Source of the DNA: Scalesia atractyloides
Lineage: Eukaryota; Streptophyta; Magnoliopsida; Asterales; Asteraceae
NCBI GenBank assembly: GCA_947069175.1
Contig: CAMTDV010000013.1
Span: 57,294,610 to 57,358,609, forward strand
Length of the DNA stretch: 64,000 bases
Direction: 5' to 3'
How positions within the stretch are numbered: position 1 is the stretch's first letter; each line of letters opens with the position of its first letter. Under the pieces are notes generated by a model. That model was not told where the DNA came from. It made no database searches and worked only from the letters and a program-made list of their open reading frames with translations. This document shows positions 11,468 through 24,299 of this stretch, piece after piece. A program made the position numbers and the translations under genes.

Positions 11468-14400
11468 ATTAGTTACAGTGAATTTGGATGCCTTTAAGGA
11501 GACCTAGACTATAACTATAGGATCAAACCTTAGTGGACACAAATGTGAAATGATTCATAGTAAAGAACAGTTAACGAACTCTATAATTTGTTCTACTGGT
11601 GAGTACTGGGATAGTCTCATAGGGCAAGTGGGTTATTATAGTCCGGAACGTAATAACAAACTTGTTTGTACGAGGAAGTGTTGGGAAATCATGGTAATAG
11701 TAAGCACATTTAGTTATGTGAAATTATACATATGTGCGCCAACGTGAAACTATGTGTATGCGTGCCTATTCTGTTACTTCGGAACTGTTTTCATGAGTTG
11801 GCATTTTGAGACTAGTGAATTGATTGGTATGCCTTAAGAGATAGGTGGGTTCAATGGAAACATATGTGCTACAGTCCACTCCACATTTTACTAATAACAT
11901 ACACTAGAGTTGAACTCATATAGCCAGAATGGCCTTCATATGTCTTTCGATAGGGGAAGTAACTAGTTGTGAGTTCGCAACACTACTAACTCTAGCCTTA
12001 CATTCTTAGTAATGACAACTACATATCAAAGTAATACACGATAGGGAACATACGTACATCGGAGGTGTACTTATCGTAACGCGAGGCCGGAAAGACTGGA
12101 CCGGATTTTGTCGCTAGGTAGTTGTTTACTAGTGCTTCTTAAGAAACTATAGTCTCCCAACTCTTAATTTCAATTGGGTACGAGTTCACTTATTCCTTCC
12201 TTTAACAGCTAAATCGCGTATATTCTAGAAATGGTGGAAGTCGTGATGTAACCAAAGAGTGCAGAGTAGATAAGCAGTTAGTGGTAACTAATCCTCAGGT
12301 AGAGGTGATTGTGAAATTCATGCATGGAATTCGAACGATGTAGTGCTGAGATAACGCTGAATATGCATCATAGGAAACAATGATGTTGTGCAAAGAGGTA
12401 CCTGATAACATTTGCCATGTGTATGATATGGCTATCCTATTCTTGTTTGCAATAACATTATGACTACGAAAATCCTAGTTCTATCTTTTATGTGATACCT
12501 TATATGAAAATGAACGGGACATGGATGCGCACTGTTAGTTTGAGTATGTGAAACAAAGTAATGTTGAAGAATTCAAGCGGACATATAGATGATGGTGAAT
12601 TTTATCGCCATTACCAACTCGAATTCTTACCATTTACTCTAATCCTAGTTCACCGACTATTCGAGATTTGGTGTCGAGGGTAATCAACTACATTAACAAT
12701 TCTATGAGTCGGTCCTATCATCATCGTGTTATGATGGATGTAAACTCCCGTGTTGTAACTCCCAGTGAGAGTCAATATGATAATATTCTACCCGTGATTC
12801 TATAACATTTGGTGTAATATCTTTTGGGCGTATTAATTCCTTGGTAGTATTCCAATATGATTACTTTTGTGGTCCTCTTGTTAACAAATTGCGAGTATTT
12901 GTTTGATTCATTGATTGGCATCAGACCTACAACGACACTTCTAAGTCGTAAATTATAAAATCATGTGAAATGTACTTCCTCTAACATGAATCACTAAGAC
13001 TGACTTTACTCTATCTAAAAGCCGGCGTGAAGGGAAACAACTTATGTCTCCCTCGCCTAGTTATTGATTAACGTATCTGTTTGAATACTGTGTTTCTAAA
13101 TCAAATTCATCGATTAGTAATAACATAACTAAACAAGTTGTGTGAGTGTATAACTGCTATTTTTGATGGTAATCTGAGTGTACGAGGGTGGTAACGTTCT
13201 AATGTCGCTTGCTATTAAAGTGACTGAAAGTTGTTGATGAGTTGTTTTGATATGACTCCAATTCTCTATGGCGACCCATGCAACTTCTAGGGACAAACCG
13301 TACTATCAATATTCCTAGTAACCATTATTATTCAGTTCTGTCAGAATACTACTATTTATAATTTTATTTCTACATTTTAGACTTATTCATTGTGATTTAT
13401 GTAACTCCTGGAACCGATACATTTTAGTAATGTTCCTGTAACCCTTATCATTCCGTTTCCCACAGCCACATATCTTTGTATTCTTACTTCTAAATTCTAA
13501 ATGGTTATTCGTGACCCAATTTCACTATACACCTAGTTAGTTCCTATTATTGGAAACATGATTCAATTGTGATAGAAAAAAAGACTATAACGGTGATTCG
13601 ACCAGACTCATTACTTAAATTTTCCTTGACCGACTAAAGCAATTGGAGGTCCTAGTGCCTACAATACATAATTAAATTCTCTGGTGCTCGAATTCCTTGT
13701 TTAATCAGTGGTGTTACAATACAGTGCGTTTCTAATTAACTTTCGTTAGTTTATCATGATAGAGTCGCATTCAGAACAACCCCCAAAACTGTTCGACTTA
13801 GGCCAGGTCAATGCAAAGTCCATCCTTTGTGAATAGGAGAGAGTTCATGGGTTGACGATTCAATTCACTTCCGTGTGAAATACTCCTTGATTCGTATTCG
13901 GTATTCAAAATGTTGGAAGGCGAACCCATTCTTCCGATTCTATTTTTTCAATTACATATACCCATCAGATTGTATTCACAAGAATTACTAAATTTTGTTT
14001 AAGGTTGAACAATCGTTTGACCTCGACTTAGAAAGGTATGTTACAATTCACTTTCTAAAGTGATTCATTGTTCAAAGAAACGGTTGGTTACCACGATTCT
14101 GTGTTCAGGTATGAATACAGGAACCATACGATGACTTTCATATTGAGAGGCATTTGACGCCTTTATGAAATCGCCACGATTCCTTCTTAGCTAGTAAGTC
14201 CATGACCAACTCTATGGAGTCCGGCCACCTAACTATATCTGTAACATTTTCGTATCCAAGACTCCTGTCACAACTTAACGCCTCCTTAGTTCTATTTAGA
14301 CTATGTCACGATACGAGTTTTTCTATACTTAGTAAATTCTCATGCATTGAGTCTTGAATATTCAACGTGATCAGATCTTCGTGTGAAATGTTTCGGATGT

Positions 14401-15889
14401 CACGTATATGATACATGTTCCTTCGGGTCCTTTCTGTAAAGCTTTTCGTATCACAATACCTATTGGTCCTACTTGACCCTTCAGGAACGGATATAGAATA
14501 TCTTGCTCGTACGCTTAAAATAATATGTTAACTATTTTCCTGATCCTGATAACATATTGAACCTCTTTCTCTCCTAGGATTACCTATTACACTATGGAGT
14601 CCAAAAATATACATAAACTACTTTATCCATTATTAATGAGAATCAATACATAGAGTCTTACAAATCTCTCGTCCTAGTAAGGACCTCTTAATGGGGTAGG
14701 AGGGTTGTTTCGAAGTTCACGCTTGCGATCATTTGTTCGAATAATTCAGTAGCGAGTGATGTAATCTAGTCCTTGTTCCCCAAGAATTATATGGTCCCCT
14801 ATGTCGATGCCTCCTAAAGGATTTATTTAAATTGAGTTAGTATGAGTCGGGGAATTCTGTTAAATCACGATTTCTGTTCCTACTGTTTTATTTGAGTATT
14901 CATACACTCCCGATCGTAATTTCAATGAGAATATATGTGGTAAATGGTGCTTCTTTAGAGAATTCTATTTGTCATTGCTATTTCACATTGTAAGTTGTCC
15001 TTCATCGCAGAAAAGAATGTCTTATCCAAATATTCACTATGCCATTGTGTACGCATAAAAAGTCTACTTACGAAATCTGGAGTCAAACCTTGAAAATTGA
15101 TAACCTCGAAATCATGTTGTAACTCGAAATTAGTATCCTCTCAGTACGTTGACGAATTTGAGTTAAGAACTGAAAAACTAACCTAAGTGTTGTTCCCTGT
15201 CATCTCGATCATGGGTTAGATGAATCTTTCGATCGTGGTTTTGTGAACTGTGTCAATTTCAAAAAGGGAATCATAAGTACTATATTACTGAAATTCATTG
15301 GTCAATCAAATTCAACGCATAACAGTAGACTCTGTATCTAACTTGGAGACTTACCTACAATACGTTACACCCAGAATACTATGATACTGAATCATTCCTA
15401 AATTTAGTTTTGGCAAAACGACGAATATTGAGAACCATCATCGTATCGTTTCCTTCTTTACAATCGTAAATTTATCCTAATCATGCTTGAATTGACACTC
15501 TAGTGGAGTGAGTCATGTGATTAGGGAGCATACTTATGATAAGAAATCCTTTAACTAATATATGCAAGATTTCGCATGTATATAAGTCAATCTGTAATGA
15601 ATCTATCGAAAGAAGAATTATTCCCCTCTTCCCAAGCAACTTTCTTGTATGATGCATTGGTATGGAGTCTCTAGACCTCTGATGGAGCGAGTTGTACCGA
15701 GTTGATTGGCGTAATTGGTGTTAAATGAATCGATGGCTAGTTATCTTTTACGGAATTGTTATCACTTCTATACTCAATTGGCTTCAACAATTAGGGACCT
15801 CATTCTCATGATAGGATAATTGTAAATCAGTCATGTTATAGTATGGCTACACTGTCAGGTAGCTTTCCACTCGTGATGTTACTCGATTG
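11468..15889 (+). mobile_element. Internal region of element B, no readable coding sequence
   Basis: After the leader (to about 11530) I find 4.3 kb without gag, protease, RT or integrase motifs in any frame, and only short open frames. No tandem repeats stand out. It could be a very decayed Ty3/gypsy internal region or the non-coding core of a large retrotransposon derivative. It is interrupted at 15894 by Athila C and resumes at 61347. Confidence 0.4.
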
Positions 15890-15894
15890 GTAAC
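15890..15894. repeat. Left target-site duplication of Athila C (GTAAC)
   Basis: GTAAC abuts the LTR start TGATGTGCGC here and recurs at 61347-61351 directly after the end of the second LTR. One further flanking base (G) also matches. This shows that both LTRs belong to one insertion. Confidence 0.85.
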
Positions 15895-17603
15895 TGATGT
15901 GCGCAAAATACAACATATAAATTACATCAAACAAGGCATAAAATCAACCCTTTTCGGTACTAAAGTTGGAAAAAGCATGTTTCTTTGTTTACTTTTAAAC
16001 TACAAGATCAAAAGAGCTTAAACGAACAAAAGAAGCAACTTAACAGCCAAAACCAACACAAATACAAAGAAGGAGTACTAACACACAAATTGCCAAACCC
16101 CATTCACATCCAAAACAATAAAATAACGAAGACAGAAGCTTAGGCACGGGGTCGTGCCCACCATGCATGGGGCCGTGCCCAATCAAAGATTATATACAGA
16201 AAAAGACAACAGACAACAGACAACCAACATGAGGCCATGCTAAGTCAACATGGGTCATGGTCAACTTTAAGATTCGGGGAATCTGGGATAGAACAGCAAG
16301 TACACTGACCACGGGGTCGTGCTCTGTCACCACGGGGCGTGTTAGTACAAGACTTAACATTTGAAGTTAATGAAGGGAGAGGAAAGTCCACCACGGGGCC
16401 GTGCCAAGAAGGCACGGGCGGTGGTCGCCTTCTGTTTTCAGCTATAAATAGAAGAGCTTAGTTCATGAGAAAGGCATCCCTTGGCAAACCACTTCTCTCG
16501 TACTTGCCATTAGTCCACCACCACTACAACACCAACACCCACCACTGTCGTCCATCTTTTATCTTTTAGAGTGTGTAGTAGTCTCGGGATCCAAGATTGA
16601 TTGTAAGAGTTCTTGTCTAACAAAGGCCATGCTTTGCTATATCCCTTACATCACTTGGTGAAGACAGGTCTTTTATATATTACTTTTGATCTCCAATCTT
16701 TGGCAACTTTTTATTTGGATATGCATTAGTGACTTTAATAACTAGTTTTCTTAAATTGAAAGTGAACTTTATTTAAACATTTCTTCATGTTTTGTTGATT
16801 CACTCGTTCGTGTCTTTACGGTCTATATACAGCACGTTAACTACTTGGAAGGGGGTTAGAAGGGTGTTTGGATAAAGGTCTTGTCTCGTTCAGTGTTTAG
16901 ATCCTGCAAGGACTTGGTTCAAGCTTATTAGGACTTCCCTTGAGGCAAATAGCATCAAATCAGGGGAAGTAAGAATGGCTTGAACCCCTTATAAATAAAC
17001 TAATATTAAAACTTTACCCAGCCTTGCGGATTGTATCTTTGCTGACTCAGACCAATATGGCCGAGGGTAACGTCGCCTTCACAAGAGGGGCCTACCACTT
17101 TTTGCATTGATAAATTACTTAATTAACTTTCAATATTCTGACCTTGATGGATTGTATCCGTGCTGACTCAAACTAGTAGGTTGAGGGTAACGTCACCTTC
17201 ACAAGAGGGGCCTACTACTATAACTAAGATAATCTCTTAAAATGCCCAAAGTGCGGAGATCATCAAATGATATGTAAAAGAGGAGTCGGAACCAAATGAT
17301 TCTCTCTTGTCTATTTGTTTTCTTTTTTATTTACGTTTTTACTTTTATATCTTTTAAACTTTCAAAACTTTTACAAAAAATTTGGTTAGATTAGACGTTA
17401 ATGATAAGCCGGTATTAAAAGCTCTTGTGTCCTTAGAGGACCTCGGTATCTTACCATCACTATACTACGTCCATGATGGGTGCACTTGCCCTAACATGTG
17501 TAGAGTGGTAGTATTGTATCGTGTTTTAGAAATTTAAAGCTTGATCTACGAGTAAAAAGTGCGTAAAATATAATAAAAATTATAACCACACTCGACCACG
17601 TCA
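15895..17603 (+). repeat. 5' LTR of Athila C
   Basis: TGATGTGCGCAAAATACAAC to CGACCACGTCA, 1.7 kb, with a clear partner at 59674-61346. TATAAATA at 16443-16450 is the likely promoter. Upstream of it lie several GC-rich CACGGGG(C/T)CGTG motifs (16145-16410). Downstream, a block ending in GTAACGTC.CCTTCACAAG occurs twice (about 17040-17100 and 17150-17215). Confidence 0.85.
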
Positions 17604-17609
17604 AGTTTT

Positions 17610-17627
17610 TGGCGCCATTGCCGAGGA
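17610..17627 (+). other. Primer binding site of Athila C, tRNA-Asp type
   Basis: TGGCGCCATTGCCGAGGA lies six bases past the LTR. It matches the complement of the 3' end of plant tRNA-Asp (TGGCGCCGTTGCCGGGGA) at 16 of 18 positions, the primer expected for the Athila lineage and different from the tRNA-Met site of the other elements here. Confidence 0.85.
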
Positions 17628-17916
17628 CACAAGGATTTTAAGAAAGCTTAAAATTAGTGGCCTAATCAAATTCTGTATGTTTTTAAAAATTGCGGGCCCG
17701 TTTTTGAAAATTTTAAACTACAGTGGGTTCCCACGGGGCCGTGTCAACTGGCCACACCCCGTGCTGCAGAAATTTAATCAAAACTTTTCAAACGCCCAGA
17801 TACAGGTTTGCCCACGGGGTCGTGCCAGTTCAGCATGGGGTCGTGGTCACTTGCCAGTTAAATTTTATTTTCTGTTTTCTGATCCCAATGCTCGTTAATC
17901 TTCTTAGTATCTTCCA

Positions 17917-19160
17917 ATGGATTACTACTCAGAAGATTATACCCACTACTACATTGAGGATGATTACGAGGAACCATATTGTACCATTTGCGGTGAATCC
18001 CATTCGATACAACATTGTTACCTTTTTCAACCATCAACTTCATACTACACGTATGAAGAACCAAGGTTTGAGCTCCAAAATCAAGTTTTGATTGGGATAC
18101 CAATCTGTTTGAAACAAACGATACTCCATTGTAGGATGGTTTTTTCCAATAGCAAAGGTCCTAATTTGAATATCTAGTCTAAATCTGCGGAATTCTTATT
18201 AACTAGTGACAATTACAAGATTACTTATCAATTTACTGATTTGATTAATTGTTTAACAGTTACAAATCACCGTGAACTCCGACAGGGCTTCGCCGTATCA
18301 GTCACCAAAAGTTCTACAAACTCACACCTCAACACGACTATTTATAAACATGACATCTATCTTCATGCGAGGGTAAGTTTATCTTCGAACGAAGGTAAAT
18401 CTACCTTGGTGCGAACTTAAATACAAACACGAGCATTCACCTCTAACAACTCAGCCCTATTACATACACAGACACAACCCTAAGACATAGGTAATATACA
18501 TAGTGCACCAACATCCACCAACAATCATTCGCGAAGCCAAAAGCCTCATACAAAGTCTCAAGAATTTAGAATTCTTACTTAAGAGATTTCGCGAGAAAGA
18601 CGAGGCCATTTGTACTAAAGAGGTAATAATCGAAGAGGTAAAAATAGAAGAACCACAAAATGAAAAACTTATGCGTGAACCAAACCACAAAGAAGGTACG
18701 TCTAAAAATTATGATTCCAAAATGAAACAAAACTTTCAAGAAGTTCACATTTTACAACCATCTTTTGAAAATCATTGTTTGCTATCTCCTCATGCCAAGT
18801 TTTTAAAAGAGTTAAACACTACCATTAAAATCGAGGAAATGGTTAGCATTAACTTAACAAATGATCAAACTTCACTAATACAAGATGAACCCCATGAATT
18901 GAACATAAAACCGGTACCATATTTTTTTCAAAACATCTTTGTTAGTAATGTGCTAATTGATAGAGATTTTTGTGTTAACATAATGCCAAAATACATTTTT
19001 GAAAAATTGGTTACTAGTGATTTTTCTCCACTTAAAATTCCTATTTTTCTCTCAAAGCGAAAAATGATAAAAGCAAAAGGAGTGATTGAGGATGTCTTAA
19101 TTCAAATGGTAGTACCAACCGAGTTAATCATCTTAGATGATGTGCCACTCGTGTTGGGAT
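17917..19160 (+). pseudogene. Athila gag/protease region, split by a solo LTR
   Basis: The ATG at 17917 begins MDYYSEDYTHYYIEDDYEEP followed by YCTICGESHSIQHC, a zinc-knuckle-like CX2CX3HX3C. The frame is cut at 18129 by the LTR at 18130-18513 and continues as PPTIIREAKSLIQSLKN at about 18518. The C-terminal half (about 18950-19110) has NVLIDRDFCVNIMPKYIF where Athila proteases usually show DLGAS before VN.MP, so the protease active site is not canonical. Athila Gag is normally much longer; only about 300 bp separate the primer site from this ATG, so most of the upstream Gag seems to be missing. Confidence 0.65.
18130..18513 (-). mobile_element. Copia-type solo LTR in Athila gag
   Basis: The plus-strand ends are TGTAGGATGG and TGCACCAACA, matching the ends of LTR F (TGTAGGTCCG and TGCATCAACA), so on the minus strand it reads TGTTGG...CCTACA. 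TATAAATA on the minus strand is at 18339-18346 and degenerate CTTCG.ACGAAGG repeats at about 18360-18415. Flanks TCCAT (18125-18129) and TCCAC (18514-18518) look like a target duplication with one change. No internal region remains, as expected after LTR-LTR recombination. Confidence 0.75.
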
Positions 19161-19260
19161 AACCATTCATAAAAACCCATCAAACCTTAGTCAACCGAAA
19201 GAAAAACAACCTACCACTTAAATTAGGGACCGAAAAAGATATGTCAATCTCGACCAATCA

Positions 19261-21871
19261 ATGAAATATCCCATTGGTAATGACAACCCCCTAATTGAAG
19301 ATGAAACAGAGCCACCCGATACGGAAGAAACAGAAGAACAACCCACCGAAGAAGAAGATGTCGCCGAACAAACTTTTTCGGCCGTCGATCTTCATAATGA
19401 AGAAAATAAGCAGTCTCTTGAAGACCCACCATCGTTCAAACTCAAGGAACAACCAAAAGGTCTAGAATACGCATTCTTAGACGATCATGTTAAGCTCCCC
19501 GTCATAATTTCTTCAAAACTAAAAATTTTTTAAATAGAAAAACTAATAAAACGTTTGAAAAAACACAAAAAAGCCATCGCATGGAAACTTGTGGACATCA
19601 AAGGCATTAGTCCATCCATGTTCACACACAAAATCTTAATGGAAGATGACTTTAAAACTGTAATACAATCGCAAAGAAGAGTAAATCCAAATGTACAAGA
19701 AGTGGTTAAAATGAAGTCATCAAACAACTAGACGCTAGACTCATCTATCCTATCTCTGATAGCCCTTGGGTGAGCCCCGTCCAAGTAGTACCAAAAAAGG
19801 AAGTATGACGGTTGTAACTAATGAAAAAAATGAACTTATTCCAACAAGAACCGTCACCGGATGGAGGGCATGTATAGACTATCTCAAATTAAATAAGGCA
19901 ACAAGGAAAGACCATTTTTCTTTGCCATTTATCGACCAAATGCTAGAAAGACCATCCGGTCATAAATTTTATTATTTTTTAGATGGTTTCTCTAGATATT
20001 TTCAAATTCCCATCGCACCGGAGGACCAAGAAAAAACAACTTTCACATGTCCCTATGGAACTTTTGCTTATCGACACATGCCTTTTGGTCTATGCAATGC
20101 CCCCACAACATTTCAGTGTTGCATATTGGCCATCTTCCATGATATGATAGAAAAAACCATGAAAGTTTTCATGGACAATTTTTCTATCTTGGAGATACAT
20201 ATGACAAATGCCTCGATAATCTTGAACGAATGTTATCCCGATATGAGGAAACTGACCTCGCCTTTAATTGGGAAAAATGTCATTCCATGGTAATGGAAGG
20301 AATAGTACTCGGTCATAAAATCTCAAGTGAAGGAATGGAAGTTGATCGGGCAAAAATAGACACTATTTCCCGATTACCTCCCCCATCCTTCGTTCGAGTC
20401 ATACGAAGTTTCTTGGGATATACCGGATTTTATAGGTGATTTATCAAACACTTTTCAAAAATCTCTAGACCTCTAACAAAATTACTTGAAAAAGATGCAC
20501 CATTTATCTTCGACAAAGATTGCAATAAGGATTTTCTTACACTAAAAGAAATGCTAGTCAATGCACCAATCATGATAGCGCTCGATTGGAAATTACCTTT
20601 TGAAATCATGTGCGATGCAAGCGACTTTGCAGTTGGAGCCGTCTTAGAACAATGAAAAGAAAAACATTTTCACCCAATATACTATGCAAGTAAAACTTTT
20701 AACGATGCTCAAGAAAATTATACAACTACCGAAAAAGAATTACTTGTCGTAGTATTTGCTTTTGATAAATTTCGTTCCTATCTTGTTCTTTCTAAAACAA
20801 TAGTCTATACGGACTATTCCGCCATTCGATAACTTTTCAAAAAACAAGATGCCAAACCATGTTTGATTAGGTGGATTCTTCTACTCCAAGAATTCGACAT
20901 TGAAATAAAAGACAAACGAGGAGCAGAAAACACTACCGCTGATCACTTATCTCCCTTGGAAGATCCCGCTTTAGAGCTAACTAGAGAAGAGCTCATCAAT
21001 GAAAAATTCCCCATCGAATCCTTAGAATGGTCGAATATCAAGAAGAATCATGGTACGCCGACTATGCTAACTATCTCGTTAGCGGTATTTTAGTAAAAGG
21101 ATGGTCACATCATCAAAGAAAAAAATTCTTTGTCGATGTCAAACATTATTTTTGGGAAGATCCATATCTTTTTAAAATTTGTACCGACCAACTTATACGA
21201 AGGTCCATCAATGGTTAGAAGCAAGAAAATTCTTCGCTATTGTTACGAAGGACCATATGGAGGACATCACGGAGCAACGAGCACCGCACCTAAGGTATTC
21301 ATCTCACGATTTTATTGTCCAAGCATCCATAAGGATGCATATAATTTAATAAAAACATGTGACGCATGCCATCGCTAAGTAACATCTCATCCAAGAATGA
21401 AATGCCTCAAAATGACATTCTTATTTGTGAAATCTTTAATGTTTGGGGTTTAGATTTTATGGTACCTTTCCCACCATTAAGAGGGAACAAATATATTCTT
21501 GTGGCAGTCGATTACATGTCTAAATGTGCCGAACCCAAAGCTCTTTCAATAAATTATGGAAGACTTGTGGTAAAATTTCTAAAATGATTATTCTCTCATT
21601 TCGGCACTCCAAAAGCGCTTACTAGTGACAGAGGCACCTATTTTTGTAATTACCAATTAAACAAAATTTTCACAAAGTATGGGGTCTATCACCGTGTTTC
21701 AACCGCTTATCACCCTCAAACCAATGGTCAAGCTGATTAACCAATTGTAGTTTAAAAAGAATCTTAGAAAAAATTTGTGGGTCAAAATAAAAAAGATTGG
21801 GCGGATAAATTAGACGATGCTTTATGGCCTTTTAAACAGCCTATAAAACACCAATACGCACTACCCCATAT
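19261..21871 (+). pseudogene. pol: Athila pol (RT, RNase H, integrase), decayed
   Basis: A linker (19261-19533) leads to RT at about 19730-20430: SPWVSPVQVVPKKG, WRACIDYLKLNKATRKDHF, GTFAYRHMPFGLCNAPTTF. The catalytic YMDD-type box reads FMDN (20168-20179; the second Asp codon is AAT), which should abolish activity. RNase H (20440-20970) has stops after FYR, LEQ and AIR. Integrase follows: zinc part HHGATSTAP...KTCDACHR (about 21260-21375), then GLDFM and TSDRGTY with the first two acidic residues; the third site falls at a stop in NGQAD-stop (about 21735). The frame ends where F begins at 21872, so the integrase C-terminus is lost. Confidence 0.85.
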
Positions 21872-22336
21872 TGTAGGTCCGCGTGACAAATCCGATAGCT
21901 CAAGCACTAACTTGATAACCTAGTATACATGTTCGGAATCCGTGTATAGTTAGGCGACATTGTAAACACGCTGTATTCACTTAAATCACTGTTTCATTAA
22001 CTTGTTGTACGTTACAGATCCTAGAAACAGTCGAACAGAGCTCCACCGTCCAAATCACAAAACGTTACAAATGAACTAGCTTGCACGTCTATTTATAGAC
22101 AACACATTACCTTCGTAGGAAGCTAGATCCTATCTTCGTGCGAAGGTAAATCTCCTTCGTACAAAGATAGTTTCACTTCGTACGAAGATACTTTCACTTT
22201 GTATGAAGATAGATTACCTTCGTACGGAGTGCATATCCACTTCGTGCGAAGTGACCAACATACATACTAACATTATGCAACTATATACATACTAGATACT
22301 ATTCGATGATGTAGGAGACAGACATATGCATCAACA
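21872..22336 (-). repeat. 3' LTR of element F, with palindrome array
   Basis: 465 bp, TGTAGGTCCG...TGCATCAACA on the plus strand. TATAAATA on the minus strand lies at 22090-22097. Between 22110 and 22253 a run of six or seven CTTCGTACGAAG-like palindromes occurs, upstream of the TATA box in the LTR's own orientation, so it may be an enhancer-like array. Confidence 0.75.
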
Positions 22337-24299
22337 GTCTCTCCCTTGGCTGTTGCCGTAGTCCTCGAATCTTCATAAGATCCAGAGTCTTTAAAATTCT
22401 TTAAGTTTCTTCAAAACTTTAATAGCTTTAACTTTCTTGATCTTCAGACATTATCAACAGTCTTCTATTTTCTTTGATCGTGAACAGTAAACATTGCATA
22501 TCAGCATACTCTCCCTTTCTTTGAGCATTCTTTATCATCATTCAACATTTCTATCCTGTTGTCCCTTACATTTAACTTGTTGTTCATTCTTTCATACATT
22601 CAAATAAACATCTCAGATTAAAACTTTGAAATTTCTTAATATAAACATTTCAAATTTTAATCTTTTATCTCATTTATAAACCCTCTCAGTTAATCAAGTC
22701 CAAATTAATGACCTTGATTTTCTGATTTATCTATCAAGTTCAAATTAATAACCTTGATTGTTCTTATTAAGAACAAACTTATGTTTTGACTCAAAATTAA
22801 GTCTCAACTTAATGGACTTTAATCATTTCGAACAGTTTAAAATTTCTAATTTTTGTTTAGCAGCTCTAGATATTGAAATCAGCTTTTCATCATCAACAGT
22901 TGAAACTAAAATGAACATAAAATCTTTTTGTTTTTATGAAATGAATAACAATACTAAGTATGTACAAATATATTTACAGACATATTTTTGTGAGTTTGTG
23001 TTAGAGGATCATATCAGTTTTTTTAGACATATCACAAGTACCGTTGAGCTTTATAAGACTTCAAGTTCTAAACAAATTCACTTACATTGTCAGTATACTT
23101 GTCCACATAAACCTTTACATCAATTGTTCCGAGATACATTAGGTAATTTATAGGAACTTGACTTAACCGTGTTTCCCACCTCAAAATATACTCTTGTATC
23201 AAGATTCCTGGATTTCATCTTATAGGGGAATATATCTAACTGATATCTGTATCTGGGTAATGCGAGACCTTGAGAGCTTAGGTTACTACCACCGTAACGG
23301 CAAAGAGATGAAGGCTCATCTTGAAAGTAGTATTCCACTTTAGAATCTTTATTGCAATTGTTGGATCTTTCGATACTTACAAATTGCTACGGTTTTTGGG
23401 TATTAAAAGCAAAAGTATTCTACAAGTTCTAGTCCATTGCCGACGCAAAATCATAAGAACTTGTATAATACCCAGATACCCATTATATATAAAGACCTAG
23501 TATCTAAGAATCCGGTAATCTCTCAAACGAAATTTCGGTGTACTACGACCATATATCCGGGAGATGTTAGCCCACTAATTAAGAAGTTTTTCTTTATATT
23601 TGTATCTCAGAACCAATATACTAAATGTGTGAAGCCCACTGGTACATCATCAGTGAGACCTGTTTAAACTTTTTGACACAACAAATCCTTAGCATACTAT
23701 GATAGCCCACTGATGTACTATCATTTCCTCTTTTTGCATGAAAACTCTTTTTACCTTTTTCATGTTTTTGTACATTTTTGCATTTTTTTATGTTTTTGAA
23801 TTTTCTAAAACATTTCTCCCCCTAAAATCAAAAACATATTTTTGGATTTTTTTTGACAACCAACCGATGAGAATTACTTTAATTCGACATCCATTACTCC
23901 TTCACAATTATACTTTTAAGCTCTCTCCCCTTTAAGATGACAAAACTTTTGACACATTTGATTTTAAAAACATTTATTAACATGTCTTTTCAACTACTCA
24001 TGTCTGTTCAACAGTAAAGGTTCTGTGAAATTTTCAAATTTTCTTTAAAATTTGTAAAATTGTAAAGTAAACCTTATTGAAAATTCAATCATGGTCTTTA
24101 TGTAGAACAAGTTATCCCGGCCCAAAAATCCTTTTTATGTGCTAGGAACCTCAGTCTTCATGTTACTTTATCTTTCGAAATGCAAACAATCAATTGAAGA
24201 GATTAACCCAAGATTTTTTAAATCTTAGGTTCAACCTTAGTTTTGATTTTCTTTTCCCAATCAGGTTTATTTGTGACTCTCTCAAGTTTAAAAAAATCA

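Noticed and set aside
22110..22253. CRISPR-like array
   Set aside because: Short irregular palindromes in a plant LTR; no constant repeat/spacer structure.
22758..23153. 131-aa plus-strand ORF in element F
   Set aside because: Antisense to the copia-type element, AT-rich, no domain.
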